Source: Arthrobacter bambusae
GTDB lineage: Bacteria > Actinomycetota > Actinomycetes > Actinomycetales > Micrococcaceae
DNA: 64,000 nucleotides
Direction: 5' to 3'
Assembly (NCBI RefSeq): GCF_022606295.1
Contig: NZ_JAHHZS010000015.1
Span: 46,450-110,449, forward strand
Part shown: positions 58,775 to 64,000 of the stretch, in pieces
Layout of the letters: the number at the start of each line of letters is the position of its first letter
How positions within the stretch are numbered: position 1 is the stretch's first letter
Position numbers and translations under genes: made by a program
Notes under the pieces: model-generated
What the model was told of the DNA's origin: nothing
What the model saw: the letters and a program-made list of their open reading frames with translations, nothing else
Databases searched by the model: none

Positions 58775-59715
58775 CCGCCCCCGTAAACGAAAACGAAAAC
58801 AAAGACTTCTCCATTGAAGGCCACGGCGATATTTCCGTCGGCGTCAAGGGCGCAGGTGCTTCCGGAGACGGTTCCGCAAGCGCCACGCGCATCACCCCCG
58901 GAAACGCCTTGCGCCCCGAGGACATCGCCCTCGAAATCCGCAAGGGACAAGTCAAGCCGAGCGACGACGTCGCGGAATACGCCCTGCGCATCGGCGACGA
59001 CGGACTGATCCTCGCCCAGCGCCTGGGGCACTGGATATCCCGGGCTCCTGAGCTCGAGGAAGACGTCGCCCTGGGCAACATCGCCCTCGACCAGCTCGGC
59101 CACGCCCGTTCCTTCCTGACCTACGCCGGCGCGGCATGGGACAAGTCCGAGGACGATCTGGCGTACTTCCGCCGGGAGCACGAGTTCCGCTCAGCGCACC
59201 TGTTCGAGCAGCCGAACGGGGACTTCGCGGTCACCATCGCCCGGCAATTCATCGTGAGCCACTACCAGTTCGAGCTCTACAAGCGGCTGACCGGTTCCAC
59301 GGATGCCACCATCGCGGCCATCGCCGCGAAGGCACTCAAAGAGGTCGACTACCACCGCGACCACAGCGCACAGTGGGTCCTCCGGCTTGCCGGCGGCACG
59401 GAAGAGTCCCGCCGTCGTATCGTCCGGGCGTTCAAGCTCGTCTGGCCCTACGTCGAAGAACTCTTCGAAGACGACGAGCTCACGGGGCGCCTCGCGGAAA
59501 GCGGAGCAGGCGTGCAGCCCTCCAGCCTCCGCGCGGACTTCGACCAGCTCACCGGAGAAATCCTGAGCGAAGCCGGCCTCGACGACGAACTCGCCCTCGA
59601 ACGCATTCCCCAGTCCTTGGGCGGCGGCCGCCAGGGCAAGCATTCCGAGCACTTGGGTTACTTGCTGGCCGAGATGCAGGTGCTGGCCCGCGAACACCCC
59701 GGCGCAAGCTGGTGA
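58771..59715 (+). CDS. paaC: Phenylacetyl-CoA epoxidase structural subunit PaaC
   Basis: The 314-residue ferritin-like protein supports PaaA in the epoxidase. Conserved blocks are YALRIGDDGLILAQRLGHWISRAPELEEDVALGNIALDQLGHARSFLTYAG and KEVDYHRDHSAQWVLRLAGGTEESRRRIVRAF, with HSEHLGYLLAEMQVLAREHPGASW at the C-terminus. The first 50 residues (glycine and asparagine-rich, ENENKDFSIEGHGDISVGVKGAGASGDG) are an extension compared with E. coli PaaC (248 residues). GTG start within the paaB stop. Confidence 0.95.
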   Translation: MTAPVNENENKDFSIEGHGDISVGVKGAGASGDGSASATRITPGNALRPEDIALEIRKGQVKPSDDVAEYALRIGDDGLILAQRLGHWISRAPELEEDVALGNIALDQLGHARSFLTYAGAAWDKSEDDLAYFRREHEFRSAHLFEQPNGDFAVTIARQFIVSHYQFELYKRLTGSTDATIAAIAAKALKEVDYHRDHSAQWVLRLAGGTEESRRRIVRAFKLVWPYVEELFEDDELTGRLAESGAGVQPSSLRADFDQLTGEILSEAGLDDELALERIPQSLGGGRQGKHSEHLGYLLAEMQVLAREHPGASW

Positions 59716-60263
59716 CGGTGGACATGTTCGTTCACGAGACACCAACCCAGGCCAAACAGACCGCCGAGCAAAAGGCCTGGGGGATTGCCGCCACGGTCTG
59801 CGATCCCGAGATTCCCGTCCTCACCATCGAGGACCTGGGGATCCTCCGCAACGTCCAACTGTTCGACGACGGCGGCCTGGTCCCCGCGGTCCAGGTCACC
59901 ATTACGCCGACCTACTCGGGCTGCCCCGCGATGGACGCCATCCGCGACGACCTCAAGACCGCGTTCCACAAAGCGGGCTACCCGAGCGTCTACGTCGAGC
60001 TCGTCCTGGCTCCGGCCTGGACCACGGACTGGATGACTGAGCGCGGCAAGGCCAAGCTGCAGGAATACGGCATCGCGCCGCCGTCCGGAAGGGCAGCAGC
60101 CGGGGGACATGCCGGCAAAGTGCGGCTCAACCTCGCCGTGAAATGCCCCCAGTGTTCGTCGCTGAACACCAAGGAACTCACCCGCTTTGGTTCCACGTCC
60201 TGCAAGGCGCTCTTCGTCTGCCAGGACTGCAAGGAACCGTTCGACTACTTCAAAGTCCTGTAA
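59712..60263 (+). CDS. paaD: Epoxidase maturation protein PaaD
   Basis: PaaD is thought to assist iron or iron-sulfur cofactor assembly for the epoxidase. The 183-residue protein has a MIP18/DUF59 domain (AATVCDPEIPVLTIEDLGILRNV...VQVTITPTYSGCPAMDAIRDDL). A C-terminal four-cysteine cluster, VKCPQCSSLNTKELTRFGSTSCKALFVCQDCKEPFDYFKVL, is typical of PaaD. The GTG at 59712 overlaps the paaC stop by four bases; GTG 59718 and ATG 59724 are alternatives that would remove two or four residues. Confidence 0.93.
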   Translation: MTVDMFVHETPTQAKQTAEQKAWGIAATVCDPEIPVLTIEDLGILRNVQLFDDGGLVPAVQVTITPTYSGCPAMDAIRDDLKTAFHKAGYPSVYVELVLAPAWTTDWMTERGKAKLQEYGIAPPSGRAAAGGHAGKVRLNLAVKCPQCSSLNTKELTRFGSTSCKALFVCQDCKEPFDYFKVL

Positions 60264-60273
60264 GGAATCCGAC

Positions 60274-61509
60274 ATGCCCGTTGTCCGCCAGACCGCAGCC
60301 GAACAAGCGCAGGCCACCGGCCGCCGTCGTGCGTCTTTTCATTCCCTCAGCGTCTCGGAAGTCCGCCGCCTGACTGAAGACGCCATCGAGGTCACGTTCG
60401 ATGTTCCGTCGGAACTCGCCGGCCAGTACGACTACCTTCCCGGCCAGTATGTGGCGCTCCGGACCACGCTTCCGGACGAGAGCGGGGAGCCCCACGAGGT
60501 CCGTCGCAGCTACTCCATCTGCGCAGAGCCGCGCAGCTTCGCGGACGGAAGCAGCGAGATCCGCGTGGCGATCAAGAAGGACCTGGGCGGCATCTTCTCC
60601 ACCTGGGCGAATGCGGAGCTCAAGGCCGGCGACACCCTGGATGTCATGAGCCCGATGGGCGCGTTCATTTCGAAGCATGGCAAGGACGGCAAGACTGTCC
60701 AGCAGAATGTCATGAATTCCATGAACAATCCGGAGAACATGGCAGGGGAGTTCGGCGACGCCGGTTCTTTCGTGGCCATCGCCGCCGGCTCGGGCATCAC
60801 CCCGGTGATCGCGATCGCCCGCACGCTGCTGGCCGCGAACCCGGAGACGCGCTTCGACCTGATCTACGCCAACAAGGCCGCGATGGACGTCATGTTCCTC
60901 GAGGAGCTGGCGGACCTGAAGGACAAGTACCCCTCGCGACTGGCGCTGCACCATGTGTTGTCCCGCGAGCAGCGCATCGCGCCGCTCATGACGGGCCGTA
61001 TCGACGCCGAGAAGCTGCAGCAACTGTTGGGCACCGCCATCCACGCGCAGGACGTGGACGAATGGTTCCTGTGCGGGCCGTTTGAACTGGTCCAGCTGTG
61101 CCGGGATACCCTCGCAGCCCGCGGGGTTGAGCCCGAGCATGTCCGCTTCGAGCTCTTCACCACCGGCCGCCCGGACCGCCCCGAGGGCAACGCCGGGCGC
61201 CCCGTTGTGGAGGACGACTCGAAGGACACGTTCAAGATCACCTTCACGCTGGATGGTTTGACCGGCGACGTCGCCAGCCCCACCCACGCACGGGAATCCA
61301 TCCTCAACGCCGCCTTGCGGGTCCGCCCGGATGTTCCGTTCGCGTGCGCCGGTGGCGTATGCGGCACGTGCCGCGCCAAACTGGTTTCCGGGACTGTCAG
61401 CATGGACGAGAACTACGCCTTGGAGCAGGATGAGTTGGACAAGGGCTACGTCCTGACCTGCCAGTCCCACCCCACCAGTGAATCCGTCACGGTCGATTTC
61501 GACGTCTAA
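60274..61509 (+). CDS. paaE: Phenylacetyl-CoA epoxidase reductase PaaE
   Basis: PaaE passes electrons from NADPH to the PaaA diiron centre. The 411-residue protein has an FAD domain (PGQYVALRTTLPDESGEPHEVRRSYSICAEP), an NADP domain (VAIAAGSGITPVIAIARTLL...DEWFLCGPFELVQL) and a C-terminal plant-type 2Fe-2S ferredoxin with the motif CAGGVCGTCRAKLVSG and the fourth cysteine in VLTCQSHP. Start after AAGGAAT. It is somewhat longer than E. coli PaaE (356), mostly through the N-terminal 20 residues and a NSMNNPENMAGEFG insert. Confidence 0.95.
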   Translation: MPVVRQTAAEQAQATGRRRASFHSLSVSEVRRLTEDAIEVTFDVPSELAGQYDYLPGQYVALRTTLPDESGEPHEVRRSYSICAEPRSFADGSSEIRVAIKKDLGGIFSTWANAELKAGDTLDVMSPMGAFISKHGKDGKTVQQNVMNSMNNPENMAGEFGDAGSFVAIAAGSGITPVIAIARTLLAANPETRFDLIYANKAAMDVMFLEELADLKDKYPSRLALHHVLSREQRIAPLMTGRIDAEKLQQLLGTAIHAQDVDEWFLCGPFELVQLCRDTLAARGVEPEHVRFELFTTGRPDRPEGNAGRPVVEDDSKDTFKITFTLDGLTGDVASPTHARESILNAALRVRPDVPFACAGGVCGTCRAKLVSGTVSMDENYALEQDELDKGYVLTCQSHPTSESVTVDFDV

Positions 61510-61520
61510 GGAATAAACGA

Positions 61521-62300
61521 ATGATCGAGCTCTCCATCGCCAACGGCATCGCAGAAATTGTCCTCAACGCCCCGGAAAAGCTGAACTCGCTTGACGAGGC
61601 GGCGCTTGCCGAACTGGATCGAGCGTACGACGACGCCGCTGCCGCCGCCTCCCGCGGGATGGTGCGGGCGCTGCTCCTCCGCGGAGAGGGCCGCGCCTTT
61701 TGCGCGGGACGTGACATTGCCGGCGTGACCCCGGAGAGCGACGACGCGAAGGCGTACTTGAACGGGCTCGTCGAGCCGCTGCTCAAGAAGATGGCAGCCT
61801 TCCCGGCCCCGACCTTCGCGGCAGCGCACGGCGCGTGCCTCGGCGTCGGGCTCGGCCTGTTGCTGGCCACGGACGTGGTGTACGTGGCGGAGACTGCCAA
61901 GTTCGGTTCGCCGTTCGCCAAGCTGGGCGCCACTTTGGATTCGGGCGGGCACTGGTACTTCACGGAACGCCTGGGCATGCACCGGACCTTGGACCTCATC
62001 TACACCGCGGACCTGATCAGCGGTGCAGAGGCCGTGGCGCAGGGAATGTTCAGCCGGGTCATGCCCGACGACGCCCTGCTGGAGGCCACCCGGATCATCG
62101 TGGAGCGAGTCGCGGCGGGTGCCACCGGCGCGTTCACCGCGAGCAAGGAGCTCGTAGCCCATATCCGCGACCAGCGCCTGGGCTTGTGGACTGCCATGTC
62201 CGAAGAGAACGACGAACAAGCCCGGCTGTGCAAGACCGAGGACTATGCCGAAGGTTTCCGTGCGTTCCAGGAGAAGCGGGCGCCGGTCTTCAAGGGGTAG
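61521..62300 (+). CDS. paaG: Ring-1,2-epoxyphenylacetyl-CoA isomerase (oxepin-CoA forming)
   Basis: The 259-residue crotonase-fold protein begins MIELSIANGIAEIVLNAPEKLNSLDEAALAELDRAY. Oxyanion-hole blocks are RAFCAGRDIAG and AAHGACLGVGLGLLLATDVVY. The active-site region TLDSGGHWYFTERLGMHRTLDL matches the PDSG-type loop of PaaG, and EGFRAFQEKRAPVFKG is the usual PaaG ending. It would convert the unstable epoxide into oxepin-CoA, the PaaZ substrate. It follows paaE by 11 bp and ends the operon. Confidence 0.88.
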   Translation: MIELSIANGIAEIVLNAPEKLNSLDEAALAELDRAYDDAAAAASRGMVRALLLRGEGRAFCAGRDIAGVTPESDDAKAYLNGLVEPLLKKMAAFPAPTFAAAHGACLGVGLGLLLATDVVYVAETAKFGSPFAKLGATLDSGGHWYFTERLGMHRTLDLIYTADLISGAEAVAQGMFSRVMPDDALLEATRIIVERVAAGATGAFTASKELVAHIRDQRLGLWTAMSEENDEQARLCKTEDYAEGFRAFQEKRAPVFKG

Positions 62301-62344
62301 CAGGGGTCCGGGTACACAGCCGCGGATAACCCGGTCCTCTGATC

Positions 62345-62390
62345 TTGTCAGCAGTTCGTCCCATACCTAGACTCTCTAGGTATGGGACGA
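62345..62390 (+). promoter_or_regulatory. padR promoter with overlapping perfect operator
   Basis: TTGTCA (62345-62350) and TAGACT (62368-62373) are 17 bases apart. TCGTCCCATACCTAGA (62356-62371) and TCTAGGTATGGGACGA (62375-62390) are perfect 16-base inverted arms with CTC between. The right arm includes the padR ATG at 62382, so the transcript is probably leaderless and the operator covers -10, start site and start codon. Confidence 0.75.
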
Positions 62391-62705
62391 AGTTCAGTAA
62401 ACGGACAGCTTGACCTGCTTCTGCTCAGCTCGCTCGGAGCGGGCGAGGCACACGGCTATGCGCTCATCGCGCGCATTCACGAGCGCAGCGGCGCACGGAT
62501 TGAGCTTCAGGAGGGCTCGGTCTACCCCGCGCTGCACAAGCTCGAGGCGGCGGGGTGCGTCGCGAGCCGCTGGGCGGACGACGACGGCGGCCGCCGTCGC
62601 GTCTATGCTCTCACCGGGGCCGGGCACGCCGAGCTTGCCCGCAAGGTGGAGGAGTGGAGAGGCTTCTCGGCGGCGGTGCGGGGCGTTCTTGGGGCGGCAT
62701 CGTGA
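62382..62705 (+). CDS. PadR family transcriptional regulator
   Basis: The 107-residue winged-helix protein starts MGRSSVNGQLDLLLLSSLGAGEAHGYALIARIHERSG. The GYALIARI, GSVYPALHKLEAAGCVASRW and GGRRRVYALTGAGHAEL blocks are the PadR consensus; the C-terminal dimerisation helix is short, as in PadR subfamily 2. It overlaps the next gene by 4 bp (GTGA), the usual pairing of a PadR regulator with a membrane protein of the HAAS type. It probably represses its own promoter. Confidence 0.92.
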   Translation: MGRSSVNGQLDLLLLSSLGAGEAHGYALIARIHERSGARIELQEGSVYPALHKLEAAGCVASRWADDDGGRRRVYALTGAGHAELARKVEEWRGFSAAVRGVLGAAS

Positions 62706-63484
62706 ACGCGGGGAACAGCGCCGGGGCCGACGAGGGGCCCATCGACGCATACCTCGACGAGCTGTTCGTGGCTGCGCGCGACGGCGATCCCGCCGCGGCG
62801 CGCAGGCTCCTCGCTGAGACCGAGGCGCATTTGCGCGAATGCGCAGCCCGGCTCCGTGGGCAAGGCTTGGACCCGGAGGACGCTGAGCGCGAGGCCGTCC
62901 GCCGCTTCGGCCCGGTCGGCACCGTGACGCCGGTCCTGCGCCCGTCACTTCGCGACGTCGCCAGGCTGCCTTTGCGAGCGTTCGTGCGACCCTTGGTTGG
63001 CCTCGCGGCTGTTGGCGCGATCGCCGTGGGCGTGAGCGGCGTCGTATCGGAGCTGTTCGGCCGGATCTGGGGCGCAGGCTTCGTGGCCGGCGATCTCCCG
63101 GGCGTGGCCTACACGGCCGCGAGGTGTGCGGTTCTGGAGGCTCCTTACGCTGGCCTCGACTGTGCCCAGGCCGCTGCTGAACACCACTGGGGCGAGGTGG
63201 TCGAATACCGCGTGGTCCTCGGGGTGCTTGGCCTGGTCCTCTTGCTTATCTGGCGGCTCCTGCCGCGCGACGCCGCGCTCCCGGAAGGCCTCGCGCCGTC
63301 GCTCGCGGCCGCGGCTTTCCTGCTGGCCGCGGCGGGGACCGGGGTCCTGGCCCTCAACGCTGCCGTCCAGGGTTGGCAGGGCACGGGGGCGTGGCTGAGC
63401 GCCGTCGTCGTCGCCCTGCCCCTCGCCGTCGTGTTCGCGGTAGCCGCCCTGCGCAGGATGCGCATGAAACCCCAGGGTTCCTAA
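62702..63484 (+). CDS. Membrane protein with HAAS-like N-terminal domain, PadR partner
   Basis: The 260-residue protein starts with GTG (MNAGNSAGADEGPIDAYLDELFVAARDGDPAAARRLLAETEAHLRECAARLRGQGLDPEDAEREAVRRFGP). The N-terminal 75 residues are a HAAS-like three-helix module (EAHLRE...GLDPEDAEREAVRRFGP is the recurrent signature). It is followed by five hydrophobic segments, among them PLVGLAAVGAIAVGVSGVV, VVLGVLGLVLLLIWRLLP, SLAAAAFLLAAAGTGVLAL and AVVVALPLAVVFAVAAL. Function is unknown; with PadR it may form a stress-responsive membrane pair. Confidence 0.82.
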   Translation: MNAGNSAGADEGPIDAYLDELFVAARDGDPAAARRLLAETEAHLRECAARLRGQGLDPEDAEREAVRRFGPVGTVTPVLRPSLRDVARLPLRAFVRPLVGLAAVGAIAVGVSGVVSELFGRIWGAGFVAGDLPGVAYTAARCAVLEAPYAGLDCAQAAAEHHWGEVVEYRVVLGVLGLVLLLIWRLLPRDAALPEGLAPSLAAAAFLLAAAGTGVLALNAAVQGWQGTGAWLSAVVVALPLAVVFAVAALRRMRMKPQGS

Positions 63485-63793
63485 GGCCGCATAGTGGTGT
63501 TTGATGGCGCCCGGACACTGGCAGCCGTTGTAGGCACGGGCCGGTGGATTGCCGCCCCAGGAGCGCTTGAGGCCGCCCGGGCCCGATGCGAACGAAGATG
63601 TGTCCACGCCGACCTGACTGGCCCCTGGACTAGGCCCTTCTTGACGCAGGCTTTTTAGCCGACGCGCACCTTCCTGGCGGATATTTTTGGCACCGTGCTT
63701 TTGGCGCTGGGGGGCATGGTCCGCAGCAAACTTCGGCCGGCTAACCAGGACCCGGAAGCCAGGGATGCCGGGCAGCAACGGCGGCCTGGAGTC
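63485..63793. other. Gene-less interval
   Basis: No reading frame with a credible start or family resemblance was found in these 309 bp. A run ending CAGGCTTTTTAG occurs near 63650 without a strong stem before it. The interval separates the PadR partner gene from the converging HNH/DUF222 gene. Confidence 0.5.
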
Positions 63794-64000
63794 TCAAGCG
63801 ACTCGGAGTTCGGTGACGTGGGCGTATTTCAGCGCCTTGGCTTGGTGGCGTAGTAGCCTCCGGTGGTGTTTGGAATGTGGTGGCACGGTGGCAGATGACT
63901 CGGTGCCTGGCAGGGGCCGGGCTGTTGATCGGTAGTGGTGTCCGGTGGGGGTGCGGATGTCGAGGACATGCCGTGTCCCGGGGCTTGTTGTTGCCGTCCC
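63794..64000 (-). CDS. HNH endonuclease / DUF222 family protein, C-terminal part
   Basis: The frame is open from the window edge to a TGA at 63794-63796, giving the last 68 residues. The sequence HVLDIRTPTGHHYRSTARPLPG is the characteristic end of actinobacterial DUF222-HNH (13E12 repeat) proteins, where this segment follows the HNH nuclease domain. The tail that follows (HHRRLLRHQAKALKYAHVTELRVA) is basic. These genes occur in many dispersed copies in this group and some behave like mobile elements. The upstream part, including the HNH motif, lies outside the window. Confidence 0.6.
   Translation of the reverse strand, partial: GTATTSPGTRHVLDIRTPTGHHYRSTARPLPGTESSATVPPHSKHHRRLLRHQAKALKYAHVTELRVA

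Noticed and set aside
62945..63778. 277-codon minus-strand frame over the PadR partner gene
   Set aside because: It is antisense to a gene with a clear HAAS-like head and membrane helices; its sequence is arginine/glycine-rich with no motif.

Overview
The window is high-GC, densely packed actinobacterial DNA. Gene content and protein style (Rex, the cytochrome c system II cluster, a menB-menE-menA cluster with a DUF4229 neighbour, an actinobacterial-type Tad/Flp pilus locus, a complete phenylacetate degradation pathway, DUF222/HNH and DUF559 proteins) point to a soil member of the Micrococcaceae, most likely Arthrobacter, Paenarthrobacter or Pseudarthrobacter. The genus is an inference from content, because no rRNA gene is present.

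Layout. 0-9 kb: end of a HAD hydrolase, a glutaredoxin-like protein, the redox repressor Rex, two paralogous Q/P/Y/G-rich membrane proteins, a YceI protein, and a tightly overlapping operon for cytochrome c maturation (histidine phosphatase, ResA-like thioredoxin, CcdA, ResB, CcsB). 9-13 kb: menaquinone genes menB-menE-menA. 13-18 kb: housekeeping and transport genes (CPBP protease, amino-acid permease, dienelactone hydrolase, SRPBCC, pentapeptide protein). 18-30 kb: the lower phenylacetate pathway (thiolase, hydratase, dehydrogenase, paaZ, paaK, paaI, TetR repressor paaR) interspersed with unrelated genes. 30-40 kb: a two-component pair, oligopeptidase B, and a minus-strand cluster of an LCP protein, a TasA/camelysin-like protein, a SipW-type signal peptidase fused to a histidine-less Hpt-like domain, and another secreted protein. 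40-45 kb: a two-domain cupredoxin, a PAS-ANTAR regulator and a rifampicin-phosphotransferase-like enzyme, followed by a repeat array. 45.5-53 kb: a Tad/Flp pilus operon. 53-56.4 kb: a second histidine-less Hpt-like protein with a second response regulator and histidine kinase. 57-62 kb: the ring-attacking paaABCDE-paaG operon. The window ends with a PadR-controlled membrane protein and the tail of an HNH/DUF222 gene.

How it works together. The paa genes form a complete route from phenylacetate to central metabolism: PaaK makes the CoA thioester, PaaABCE epoxidises the ring, PaaG isomerises, PaaZ opens and oxidises, PaaJ/PaaF/PaaH perform beta-oxidation, and PaaI rescues CoA from dead ends. 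Five similar 22-bp operator-like sites sit in front of the five paa transcription units and tie the two distant halves into one regulon. The two signalling sets (response regulator, kinase, Hpt-like domain) flank two surface-fibre systems, the TasA-like/SipW cluster and the Tad pilus. Their promoters share 11-bp-phased repeats, which suggests coordinated control of surface structures.

Two families of intergenic palindromes are a striking background feature. Family A is exactly 66 bp, with five copies and compensatory stem changes. Family B is built from boxes carrying GCTCAC/GTGAGC and forms a tandem array of about 780 bp before the pilus operon and a second cluster before paaA. Function calls are by reading motifs and protein families; nothing was searched against a database.
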